Below are positions 31,152-39,618 of a DNA stretch of 64,000 nt, in pieces (the stretch's first letter is position 1; every line of letters begins with the position of its first letter). Under the pieces are notes generated by a model, which was not told where the DNA came from, did no database searches, and saw nothing but the letters and a program-made list of their open reading frames with translations. The stretch is from positions 20,800-84,799 of IMG/VR virus record IMGVR_UViG_3300045993_000417. One strand, written 5' to 3'. This stretch comes from a virus. A program made the translations under genes and the position numbers.

Positions 31152-32815
31152 GTACTCCGTCTAGCCTTATAAAATTAAAACCTTCAGAGATAGCTAGGGC
31201 ACTACTACAGGTAAGGGGTAAGCCTTTAAATATGAAGGACTACCTTCCTATGGAGTTAATCTACGATATAGCCCCACAACAACTGGTTTTACGCGCTTCG
31301 AGGCAGATCGGGAAGTCATTAGGGCTAGGCGCTACAATCATAGCTCAATCTGTGATTAGACCTTTCTTTACTACTATGTTTATATCCCCCTTGAGTGGTC
31401 AAACTAGTAGGTTTTCTTCGGCATACCTGGACCCCTTTTTAGACAGTCCAGTACTGAAAAAACATTTCTTGGATAGCTCTTCTAAAAAGAACGTATTTGA
31501 AAAATCCCTAAATAACGGATCACGCATTTATCTCAGCTACGCAGAAACAGAATCCGATTCAAATCGCGTACGCGGGGCTTCCTGTGATCAGCTACTTTTA
31601 GATGAAGTACAGGACCTGCAGGGTTCAGCCTTACCAGTTCTATATGAAACACTATCAGCTTCTGAATTCGGATTTAAAAGGTTGGCTGGAACCAGTAAGA
31701 CTCTAAACAACACCCTAGAGATAGAATATAAAAAATCCTCGCAGTGTGAATGGATTTGTAAATGTGACCATTGTGGTAAATACAGTATCCCAATAGATTT
31801 TGAGACGTGCTTGAAGATGTCAGAAAACCCGCTAGGTCCAGGATGTGTGCACTGTGGTAAAGTATTAAACATGTCAACTGGTAGGTGGGCAGCGGCTAGG
31901 CCTGATGTTAAAAGCTACATCGGAATGCATCTCCCCCAGCTTATATTCCCAGTCCGTAATAGATTAGGAACCGCTGAAAAGCCTGGAAAATGGGAAGAGA
32001 TGCGAGCCAAAATATTCGGGGTAAATGGGTCACCAGGATACTCCATGCAGAAAGTAGCGAATGAGGTCTTCGGGTTGCCGTCGGGAGAGGGCGGCCGTAT
32101 CTTATCTCTTAAAGAGTGTATGGATTGTTGTAACTCAGAAAAAACAGAGTGGGACAAGGGGTTTCCTAGAGACTCTAGAAACATAGTGTGTACCGTACTG
32201 GGGGTAGATTGGTCCGTGTCAGGAAGTACTAAGTCTTACACAATAATTTCAGTGTTAGGATACGACTATAATGGTAAGTGTTACCTATTATACAGCCAAA
32301 AATTGGACGGGATTGATATCTTGCTCCAAGTAAAACGTGCTGAACAACTCTACTATGATTTTGAGTGTTCCTTCATTGGCTCAGATAGAGGGGTTGGAGT
32401 ACTACAAGGCCAGTTGTTTAAGCAGCATCTAGGGGAGAATAAGGTAGCTATGGTCAACTACGTAGCAGCTAAGGCTCAACTACGCTGGGATAAACAGGGT
32501 TTGTTCTATGCTGCAGACCGCACCATGAACATAGATACCGTTATTCTAAAGATGAAACTTGGTAGGGGAAGATTTGAGACACCGGCGTGGGGGCTAACTA
32601 ACCCATTCTGGCAGGATGCCCTTAACGTGTATGAGGAGGAATCTCAGTCCGGACGTAGACTATATAGACACGACCAAGACTTATGTGATGACTGGCTCCA
32701 TTCAATCGTATTCGCAAACGTAGCGTACATGGTACTTAAAGGTGACTTCGTTTATACTGACGAAACTCCTTCTCACTCTGATTCACTATTTGATATAGAC
32801 AATTTCATAGCGTAG
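31148..32815 (+). CDS. Terminase large subunit
   Basis: A 555-residue DNA-packaging motor. The ATPase has a Walker A-type loop RASRQIGKSLG (about 49-59), Walker B QLLLDEVQD (about 148-156) and a coupling motif LAGTSKT. A zinc ribbon follows: CKCDHCGKY and GCVHCGKV (about 203-240), as in GpA-like terminases. The nuclease domain shows GVDWSVSGS, GSDRGVGV and a late Asp in LCDDWLHSIVFA, the acidic residues of the RNase H-like fold. Length is normal. It is transcribed with the HNH gene and cuts and packages genomic DNA at the portal. Confidence 0.88.
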   Translation: MSTPSSLIKLKPSEIARALLQVRGKPLNMKDYLPMELIYDIAPQQLVLRASRQIGKSLGLGATIIAQSVIRPFFTTMFISPLSGQTSRFSSAYLDPFLDSPVLKKHFLDSSSKKNVFEKSLNNGSRIYLSYAETESDSNRVRGASCDQLLLDEVQDLQGSALPVLYETLSASEFGFKRLAGTSKTLNNTLEIEYKKSSQCEWICKCDHCGKYSIPIDFETCLKMSENPLGPGCVHCGKVLNMSTGRWAAARPDVKSYIGMHLPQLIFPVRNRLGTAEKPGKWEEMRAKIFGVNGSPGYSMQKVANEVFGLPSGEGGRILSLKECMDCCNSEKTEWDKGFPRDSRNIVCTVLGVDWSVSGSTKSYTIISVLGYDYNGKCYLLYSQKLDGIDILLQVKRAEQLYYDFECSFIGSDRGVGVLQGQLFKQHLGENKVAMVNYVAAKAQLRWDKQGLFYAADRTMNIDTVILKMKLGRGRFETPAWGLTNPFWQDALNVYEEESQSGRRLYRHDQDLCDDWLHSIVFANVAYMVLKGDFVYTDETPSHSDSLFDIDNFIA

Positions 32816-32857
32816 TGTTAACATACGCTTTTACACATAACCTAACCGGAGAAATAA

Positions 32858-33331
32858 ATGGGACTACCAGATTTTGAAACAACAAAGAAAGACGACGAAG
32901 TAATCGTAGAGAAACAAGAAGTTAAAGTTGAGGATAAACCAGCTAAGCCAGAGTACGACGAGAATGAACTACTGGCAATCTTCGATGAGATCATCTTCTC
33001 CGGAGAGTATACTGAGAAAGTGAGCATTCGTGGTAAGCTCAACATTACACTACGTACTCGCACTGCAGAAGAGGTATCTAAGATTACAAGTAAGATAGAC
33101 CTAACCCCTTCTAATCTAATCTCTACGGCGAATGAACGTAGAGCGTTGATGAACCTACATTTCGCTTTAGTAGAGTATCAGGGTAAAGACATTTCTAAGG
33201 CTAAGGCTGAAGATAGGGAGAAATTCATTAATAGCTTGCCTGCACCAGTCATTGGAACATTACTGATATCTCTTGATAGATTTGATAGGAAGGTATATAA
33301 AGCCTGTGAGGTGGGTGAAGAAAATTTTTAA
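32858..33331 (+). CDS. Tail assembly chaperone, short form
   Basis: A 157-residue protein upstream of the tape-measure gene, where tail assembly chaperones are found. The N-terminal 40 residues are charged and disordered; the remainder is helical (NERRALMNLHFALVEYQGKD; PVIGTLLISLDRFDRKVYKA). Its last codons lie in the slippery sequence A-AAT-TTT, and the -1 frame is open into the downstream ORF, so a minority of ribosomes should produce a long G-T-like form. It has GGAG before the ATG. Function is assigned from this arrangement, which is known from lambda G/GT and most long-tailed phages. Confidence 0.72.
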   Translation: MGLPDFETTKKDDEVIVEKQEVKVEDKPAKPEYDENELLAIFDEIIFSGEYTEKVSIRGKLNITLRTRTAEEVSKITSKIDLTPSNLISTANERRALMNLHFALVEYQGKDISKAKAEDREKFINSLPAPVIGTLLISLDRFDRKVYKACEVGEENF

Positions 33332-33360
33332 AACACTCCTGGGCCATACATAGGCTCAGG
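33322..33360 (+). promoter_or_regulatory. Programmed -1 frameshift site
   Basis: Slippery heptamer A-AAT-TTT at 33322-33328, in the correct frame and directly before the stop TAA. Nine bases further a stem of eight pairs (CCTGGGCC at 33338-33345 with GGCTCAGG at 33353-33360, one G.U) encloses a seven-base loop. The -1 frame is open from 33328 to 33843. Confidence 0.75.
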
Positions 33361-33399
33361 CTTCATACCTCGGGAGTTGAGTTACCTAAGTTAGGGTCT

Positions 33400-33843
33400 A
33401 TGAGGGATAGGGTGTTTAGAGAGTTTTCTGTACGTGAAGCTAGGAAGGACATACATCACGTAAACATGCTGGCGCTAGTAGCGTCTTCTAACTTAAGATT
33501 TGAAGCAGGCCAAGAAGGTAAGGCTTCAGAGTGGTTAGCTAAGGTTAAGACGGTATTCACTAACTATAGTAGTTCGGCATTGGGTATAGAGCTTACACAG
33601 ACTGATACTCAAGAGATGGAGATGGCTGATGCGTACGGTAAATTTGTTAAGGGTCTAAGGCCTAAACTATCTAAAGATAGTAAGCACGGTGGTTTGGTTG
33701 TTACTGGTTTGGACAAACTCTTCCTTGCACACGGGGAAAAGCCTCCCCTACCAAGTGAGCCAGAGAAGGAGCAGAAACAGGACACTAAGAAGCCTGAACC
33801 TGCAAAAACTAAAAAACTGAGAACTAATTTAAGGCCCGACTAA
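33400..33843 (+). CDS. Tail assembly chaperone, -1 frameshift extension
   Basis: This is the T-like part of the chaperone pair. The frame is open from 33328, so frameshifting gives a fusion of about 327 residues; the ATG at 33400 has no good ribosome site and may not be used. The extension (RVFREFSVREARKDIHHVNM; TNYSSSALGIELTQTD) is helical and ends in a disordered basic tail (KKPEPAKTKKLRTNLRPD). In lambda the T domain binds tail tube subunits while the G part coats the tape measure. The stop codon sits in the loop of the following terminator. Confidence 0.68.
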   Translation: MRDRVFREFSVREARKDIHHVNMLALVASSNLRFEAGQEGKASEWLAKVKTVFTNYSSSALGIELTQTDTQEMEMADAYGKFVKGLRPKLSKDSKHGGLVVTGLDKLFLAHGEKPPLPSEPEKEQKQDTKKPEPAKTKKLRTNLRPD

Positions 33844-33858
33844 CGTCGGGCTTTTCTT
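33834..33858 (+). terminator. Terminator overlapping the chaperone stop codon
   Basis: GCCCGAC and GTCGGGC enclose TAAC, followed by TTTTCTTTT. Confidence 0.88.
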
Positions 33859-33863
33859 TTAAC

Positions 33864-33869
33864 TAAAAT
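33864..33869 (+). promoter_or_regulatory. Leaderless-type -10 box of gene 33876
   Basis: TAAAAT ends six bases before the ATG at 33876, directly after the terminator. Confidence 0.62.
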
Positions 33870-33875
33870 ACAGCT

Positions 33876-36800
33876 ATGTTCGGAAACGATGATATTTATA
33901 GAAGTCAAGCTGACATGGGTGCTAACTCATTCACTGGACCACAAAACAGTAATATTGGTGGACAAGGCTGGGGAGTCGATTCCAGTCTTCTAACACCGAG
34001 TTACGCAGCCCCCTATCGCCCTCAATGGTCCGGTCAGGGTAGTCAGAACGACTACACTAAGCGTGGATTCTTTAGCTCAGCCAATCAGCTGATGCCTTGG
34101 CAGACTTACGGCCATACCGCCCCTCAAGACAATTGGCACTCTAACATTAACTCAATGGTGGAATCACCGTTTGACGTAGCGGCATTCGCAGTACAAAGAA
34201 TAGCAGCACCGATTGTAGCTTTTAAAGTAGCCAACAGCCTACTGGGGCCTAAATCCTTCACGGGGGCCTTCCGTGGAGAAGGTGCCGGAGCAGCCTTTGG
34301 TAAAAGCATTGCCTCTTCCACAGCTAGAGGCTTCATGGGTGGGGTAGGCGCAGGCGCAGCCACTACTGCCAGAGTGGCGGGATTTGTAGGTGGAGCAGGA
34401 AGCGCCATAGGTGCAGTAGCATTACCCTATGCAGCTGCTATGACAGCGCTGGCCGGGGCTGAGAGAGCTATATTCAACCCCTATATCAATAACATGAAGC
34501 AGGCTGAGTCTATATACCAGAACTTCCAAGGGGTATCCTTCACCGACGCCAAGGGTAGTGCATCGACAGGTAGAGGCATAGGGTATAAAGACTCTATGAG
34601 AATGTCTCAGGATATTACCAAGATGGGCATCAAAGATATGATGTTCTCTACCGGTGAGTTCAGAGAGCTATCCGATATGGGTATGCGCTCAGGTATGATG
34701 GACAACGCTAAATCTGGTGATATAGTAAGAAGAGTGAAGGAGATGTCTGACCAGATAAAATTGGTCATGGCTGTCTCTAAGGATCCAAATGTTCAGAGTG
34801 CCATAGAGAGCTTGGCAAAGTTACAGATGGGCGGGGCTTCTGGTGCTAAGGCTACTAGGGCTTACTCTCAAATAGGCATGGCCGCATCAGTGGCTGGGGC
34901 TAGTGTACAAAGAGTTATGGATACGGTGGGTGCCCAGGGGGGTTACCTATACGCTCAGAATGGTATGACACCATACTTAGGCCAGGTGGCTGCCGCTAAC
35001 ACTATGTCATCATTCGCTGCAGCAAATAGGATGGGTCTTATTAGCCCAGAGCAGTTATCCAGAATGGGTGGAGTAGAAGGTGCTACTCAGTCTTCCTTAA
35101 CTGCCCAGATCAATGCCTCTCAGTCTACCCTGGGTAAGATGATGGCGTATAACCACTATCTGGGTGGAGGGGCCGGAGGCAGTACGGTAGGATCGGTGGC
35201 TAACTTCGGTAGAAGTATGTCTCAAGACCCAATTAAAACTATGGGTGCTATGTTGTTAAATGGCAATCAGGCTTCAGCCAAGATGATGAGCGAAAGAGGC
35301 TCAATGTCTACTGAAGATCAGATAATGATGATTGCCAGGGATATGCCTGGACAGGTTAACTCTGAGGGTAAAATATCAGCAGAGACTGCAGCCTGGATTA
35401 TGTCTACAAAGATGGGCATTGGCCAGTCTGAGATAATAGCCTTCCTAGAAAATAGAAAAGCTGAAACTAGTCCTGAAACATTAGAGGCCTCTCAAAAAGC
35501 AAGGACCGCCTTCGTCAGGGACCAAGCCCGCTCTATTGTAGAGCAGGACAACGTATACGACACAGTAATAGGTAGAGCTTACAACAAGATAAGCAAGTGG
35601 GGTAGGGATGTAACAGCAGACTTTGCCGAGAGCAGTGTAGACCCAGTTAACACACTAATAGCGAATATTAAGGAATCCGGACAGGAGATATTAGATACCA
35701 ATGGGTGGTTCGGAAGCTCCTTAGGTGGTAAAGAGGTATCCCTTGATTCTAACGAGGGTGACTTTGCCATAGACGGAGATATAAGTAAGGTACCTAAATC
35801 ATCATACAGGATGAAAGTAGCTAACGGAATTTCCCTTAGGGAAGATTACCGCGCAATTACAGGTACAACGACTAAAACCGGTACTAGGACCCAGAGACAG
35901 CTGATGAAGGCTATAAACGCCGCCGCAGATAATAGGGACATGGAAGCTGGAGCTGCTCTAGAGGCGATGGCAACTGCAACGGACCCTGATTCTAAGGTAA
36001 AAGCCAAGGATATGATGACAAAGGTGGCACGTAAGATAGCCTTGAAATCAGGAATGAAGAGTGACTTCATGAGAGACGAGGATATAGAGGGTGTTGTTGA
36101 TCTTGCGGCTGATTCTGAGTATAAAGAAAACAAGGTAGATCAATCAGAGTTTAAAACTCTTGATTATATGTTGTCTGAGGCTATGGGTGATAAGAACCGC
36201 ACAGGTCATGATAATGCAGCATTACTAGGTAGTGCTGTATCCCTTGTAGGCAGGGGACTATCAGCAACAGATAGAAGAGACTTATTAGAAACTAAACAGG
36301 CATCGGACATATCAAAAGCCTTTGGTATAGACTCTAGCACTGAAGATGGAAAGAAGATTCTACTTAAGAAGATACAAGACTTAACTAAGACTGCTGAGCT
36401 ATCCGGTGTCAATGTACCTTTATTGTTAGAGTCAGCCGATCAAGGTACGTTAGATGACATAATGAAAGACGGAGGGGCTAGGATTAAGGGTAAAGACGCT
36501 CAGTCTAAAATCAAGGCCATACTAGCAGATAAAAGTAAAACGGTTGAAGAACAGCGTGCCGCTGTAAATAAAGTAGTAGAGAGAGCAGCAGCTGTAGAAG
36601 GTGTAGTGAAATCAGAGAAGACTACTACTAGTCTACAGGATGATGCCGGTATACAAAAAGCTGCCACCGCATCTGTTCTTCAGCATGAGAGTGCAGTAAA
36701 AGCTTTATTGCTTAACAAATCAGACATTGACTCTACTAACTTCAGTGCAGCTACTACTAAACTAGACAGTGCCGCTACTACTTTTGAAAGAGCCGTAAGA

Positions 36801-36968
36801 GTGTTTGCTGCGTCTCAAGGAATAGATATACCGGCAGAAACTAAGACACCTGCTGCTGAGAATAAACAGAATGTAGATAATAAAACGGATGTACCAGCAG
36901 CAGATATCAGAGATACTATATCTAATTCTTACTTAGGGAAAAAGCTGGGATTTAGAAGGACCTTATAA
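33876..36968 (+). CDS. Tape-measure protein
   Basis: A 1030-residue protein, long, helical and Ala/Met/Ser-rich, which should set tail length. A Gly/Ala-rich hydrophobic region (about 140-205) could insert into the host membrane during ejection, as in other tape measures. The rest has heptad-like stretches and no catalytic motif. It directly follows the frameshifted chaperone pair, the most reliable positional mark for this role. If about 1.5 angstrom of tail is spanned per residue, the tail would be near 150 nm. It is coupled to the next gene (TAATG). Confidence 0.75.
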   Translation: MFGNDDIYRSQADMGANSFTGPQNSNIGGQGWGVDSSLLTPSYAAPYRPQWSGQGSQNDYTKRGFFSSANQLMPWQTYGHTAPQDNWHSNINSMVESPFDVAAFAVQRIAAPIVAFKVANSLLGPKSFTGAFRGEGAGAAFGKSIASSTARGFMGGVGAGAATTARVAGFVGGAGSAIGAVALPYAAAMTALAGAERAIFNPYINNMKQAESIYQNFQGVSFTDAKGSASTGRGIGYKDSMRMSQDITKMGIKDMMFSTGEFRELSDMGMRSGMMDNAKSGDIVRRVKEMSDQIKLVMAVSKDPNVQSAIESLAKLQMGGASGAKATRAYSQIGMAASVAGASVQRVMDTVGAQGGYLYAQNGMTPYLGQVAAANTMSSFAAANRMGLISPEQLSRMGGVEGATQSSLTAQINASQSTLGKMMAYNHYLGGGAGGSTVGSVANFGRSMSQDPIKTMGAMLLNGNQASAKMMSERGSMSTEDQIMMIARDMPGQVNSEGKISAETAAWIMSTKMGIGQSEIIAFLENRKAETSPETLEASQKARTAFVRDQARSIVEQDNVYDTVIGRAYNKISKWGRDVTADFAESSVDPVNTLIANIKESGQEILDTNGWFGSSLGGKEVSLDSNEGDFAIDGDISKVPKSSYRMKVANGISLREDYRAITGTTTKTGTRTQRQLMKAINAAADNRDMEAGAALEAMATATDPDSKVKAKDMMTKVARKIALKSGMKSDFMRDEDIEGVVDLAADSEYKENKVDQSEFKTLDYMLSEAMGDKNRTGHDNAALLGSAVSLVGRGLSATDRRDLLETKQASDISKAFGIDSSTEDGKKILLKKIQDLTKTAELSGVNVPLLLESADQGTLDDIMKDGGARIKGKDAQSKIKAILADKSKTVEEQRAAVNKVVERAAAVEGVVKSEKTTTSLQDDAGIQKAATASVLQHESAVKALLLNKSDIDSTNFSAATTKLDSAATTFERAVRVFAASQGIDIPAETKTPAAENKQNVDNKTDVPAADIRDTISNSYLGKKLGFRRTL

Positions 36969-37186
36969 TGACCATACAAAATAAATCAAGCACTATAATC
37001 CCATCAGTACACGCTATAACTCCGGTTAAACTGTACTTAGATCAGGTGAAGAATATAATGGATGGTGTACGAGCTGCGTCTAACGGCCAGTCTTTCATAC
37101 CCAATCAATACGGTGGACTATTCGGTCAAAGAGAAGTCTATCGTGAAAAGGTAGTGCTTCAAACAGTTGATTTTAATATGGGTTAA
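36968..37186 (+). CDS. Small tail protein after tape measure
   Basis: A 72-residue protein of unknown family, coupled to the tape-measure stop (TAATG) and followed four bases later by the next gene. The sequence (VHAITPVKLYLDQVKNIMDG; PNQYGGLFGQREVYREKVVL) suggests a small mixed fold. Its position points to a tail-tip or baseplate component. Confidence 0.5.
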   Translation: MTIQNKSSTIIPSVHAITPVKLYLDQVKNIMDGVRAASNGQSFIPNQYGGLFGQREVYREKVVLQTVDFNMG

Positions 37187-37190
37187 TCAT

Positions 37191-38762
37191 ATGGCTATCG
37201 GTACCTTCAGCGCAGAACAGACTATGCAAGAACAGATGGCGGACCTTACCCGTAGGCCTATGGAGTCAGCTGCGTCAGTTGCTACAGTTAAATCTACAGC
37301 TACCTCTACAATAGCAGATACTAAAACAGATATACTTAGTAAGATTAATTGGAGTGCTCCACTCCCTCAGAACGAGCGTCTATATGTTTCTAGACCTAGA
37401 AGTGTATCTAACGACCCAACTAAAAACATAAAGGGTGATGGTGGGGATAGGGGAACTCGTGCGTACATAAGATTACTTACTGAGAATCAACCGGGTGTAG
37501 ACTCAAGGTTAAAAGACTCTGACCTTACTTATACTAGGGATGCAGCTTTTCTTACATCAGATGGGAAGTACGGCGGGTACGCTGATTTCTTATTAACAGG
37601 AGTCTCCTGTAATTTAGAGGAGAAGCTTCAGGTAGTACAAACCTTCGGAGATGCAGAGGTTACTTATTACTTCGGGCGTCGTCCTATGATATTTAGCTTC
37701 TCAGGTTTACTAATAGATTCTGTAGATAATAATTGGTTTATACACTGGTTAAAACTATACAACGATGTAATGCGTGGTAGTGCCTTAGCTAAAAACTATG
37801 AGCTGCTGAAAATAGTTTTGCCAAATATGACGCTTACTGGGACTATCAATAACTTCTCATGGCAACAAGAGTCATCTAATGATATATCAATACCCTTCTC
37901 TTTTAACTTTTTAGCTAAGAGAATAGACCCAACTACTGCTGATCTACCAACGGGTGCGTTCTCCCCACAGGGTATAAGCTCTTTGAGAATGAACTCAACG
38001 GCGTTACCTACATTAAACCAATCCCAGATTGAGGAGATTAAACGTAGGGCGGCTGAACTAGATAAAGCTATACAAGATCCTAATATAATAAGTAGGGATT
38101 TGGCGTTGATGACCTCCCATCACTCGACCGGTATAGCTACTATAGGTATTGATGGAGTACCGACCTTATTTTCCAAAGGTAACCTCGGAGTAGTAGACCA
38201 GACCACATTTAATGGATGGTCTAGCACTTTCTCTGGAGTTAGAACCCAGTTGTTCTCTCCTACGTTCGGTGTACTCTCTGGATTAACAAAACTAATCAGA
38301 ATAGCTACTGGTAATGTAAGCGGTATTGTTAATGTATTTAGTGGAGGTGTCAACGGCGTCCTAAGGGATATTAATAGTATATCGTATGGTGCCACTAACT
38401 TAATAAACATGGTTAACTCCACTGTTAAAGGGGCGGCATCTCAGGTAGCTAATGTAAGAACTAACTACGCTAACACTTTGGCTACATTAAAGAAAACTAA
38501 GGGGGTTATAGTTAATGCCCCCAATACTATACATGATTCACTAGTAGGAATGGTGTCTACTGGTAAGGCTAAATCTACATCACCCCTTCTATCCGGTTCA
38601 ATAGGTCATGCATCTTCTGGTGCTCTTTTACAGTCTATAACTAAGGCTAGAACTCTATCTGGAATAAAATTACCCTTGTCAGGAGGAGGACGTATGAGTA
38701 TAATGATGGCACTTAGTTCTGGTACGCCACGCACTAGACAGCGTGGACCGACTTTAAAATAA
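37191..38762 (+). CDS. Tail-tip / baseplate hub-associated protein
   Basis: A 523-residue protein starting MAIGTFSAEQTMQEQ; this ATG, four bases after the previous stop, is preferred over an in-frame upstream TTG. Residues about 135-255 form a beta-rich domain (ADFLLTGVSCNLEEKLQVVQ; EVTYYFGRRPMIFSFSGLLI; NNFSWQQESSNDISIPFSFN) that looks like tail-tube-like or hub-adjacent domains. The C-terminal third is helical and Ser/Thr-rich. It lies between tape measure and hub genes. It is probably a baseplate component; a more exact name is not justified. Confidence 0.5.
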   Translation: MAIGTFSAEQTMQEQMADLTRRPMESAASVATVKSTATSTIADTKTDILSKINWSAPLPQNERLYVSRPRSVSNDPTKNIKGDGGDRGTRAYIRLLTENQPGVDSRLKDSDLTYTRDAAFLTSDGKYGGYADFLLTGVSCNLEEKLQVVQTFGDAEVTYYFGRRPMIFSFSGLLIDSVDNNWFIHWLKLYNDVMRGSALAKNYELLKIVLPNMTLTGTINNFSWQQESSNDISIPFSFNFLAKRIDPTTADLPTGAFSPQGISSLRMNSTALPTLNQSQIEEIKRRAAELDKAIQDPNIISRDLALMTSHHSTGIATIGIDGVPTLFSKGNLGVVDQTTFNGWSSTFSGVRTQLFSPTFGVLSGLTKLIRIATGNVSGIVNVFSGGVNGVLRDINSISYGATNLINMVNSTVKGAASQVANVRTNYANTLATLKKTKGVIVNAPNTIHDSLVGMVSTGKAKSTSPLLSGSIGHASSGALLQSITKARTLSGIKLPLSGGGRMSIMMALSSGTPRTRQRGPTLK

Positions 38763-38769
38763 AATAAAA

Positions 38770-39618
38770 ATGAGAAGCTACCTAACTTCACTTATATTCG
38801 AGAAGCTATTCGATAACGTCCCTGATAACGATAAGGACGTATATAATCTTGCTCAGATGGTAATATCACCACGTGTAAAAATAGTGGAGGAAAGCTGTGG
38901 AACTACTGTAGGTGAGATAGAGACAATAGGGTATCGTATGGAGGGTGAAATTGAACTATCCACTAACACCCCTCTATCTAAGACTAGAATTAACTATCTG
39001 TTATCACAAGGAATTTATGAGGTAGCTACAGTTCACGTACATAAGTGCACCTCTAAAGGAGGAGTATGTGCCAGGTGTTTCTCTTCTGAATTTCAAGAAC
39101 AGCCTGTACCAATTGTAGGAGATTACGTTGTTATTCCTTCAGAAAAAATAATACATATAGATGTGCTGGCCGGCTCGCTTGGTCAAAATAATTACCAATT
39201 AAGCATGGACGCGTCCCTGTTCAACAGAGTACGCTTGTACCATAACGGAATTCTAAAACCTACGTCGTCTTACTCTATATCAGGATATACACTAATTATA
39301 GACTTCAGCATAGCTGAAGAGGAACACCTGGTAATTAAGTATGTGGACGCCACCACTACCCCATTAATGGGATACTTGTCTGATACGTATTCCGGATCAT
39401 TACTGGGGTTAGAGGCGCTGCCTACTCTATCTACTAGTATTAAGTCAGGATTACTTAAAGAGATAATACCTGAGGGGCGACTGGAACTTATAGCTAACAG
39501 AATAAAATCCTTAGACATTCCAGTAGATCAATCTGAGTACATAGATAAAATAATTGATCCATTGGAAAAACTTTTATATGTAGTAGCACTTTACACGATA
39601 TACACAAATGTCCTCTAA
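38770..39618 (+). CDS. Baseplate-locus protein with RNAP beta-prime-like zinc domain
   Basis: A 282-residue protein. Four cysteines lie at 43, 93, 100 and 103 within VKIVEESCGTTVGEI and VHKCTSKGGVCARCFSSEF. This matches the second zinc site of bacterial RNA polymerase beta-prime, where C-G-T in an E-x-x-C-G-T context is followed about 70 residues later by C-x6-C-x2-C with GVC-x2-C; the helix before it (TPLSKTRINYLLSQGIYEVA) also lines up. The C-terminal 170 residues are beta-rich and unlike polymerase. It overlaps the hub gene by eleven bases, so it is probably a baseplate part built from a polymerase-like domain. The role is unknown. Confidence 0.55.
   Translation: MRSYLTSLIFEKLFDNVPDNDKDVYNLAQMVISPRVKIVEESCGTTVGEIETIGYRMEGEIELSTNTPLSKTRINYLLSQGIYEVATVHVHKCTSKGGVCARCFSSEFQEQPVPIVGDYVVIPSEKIIHIDVLAGSLGQNNYQLSMDASLFNRVRLYHNGILKPTSSYSISGYTLIIDFSIAEEEHLVIKYVDATTTPLMGYLSDTYSGSLLGLEALPTLSTSIKSGLLKEIIPEGRLELIANRIKSLDIPVDQSEYIDKIIDPLEKLLYVVALYTIYTNVL

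Noticed and set aside
38755-38769. TAAAAT box before gene 38770
   Set aside because: The spacing to ATG is nine bases and the region is simply A-rich, so it was not counted.
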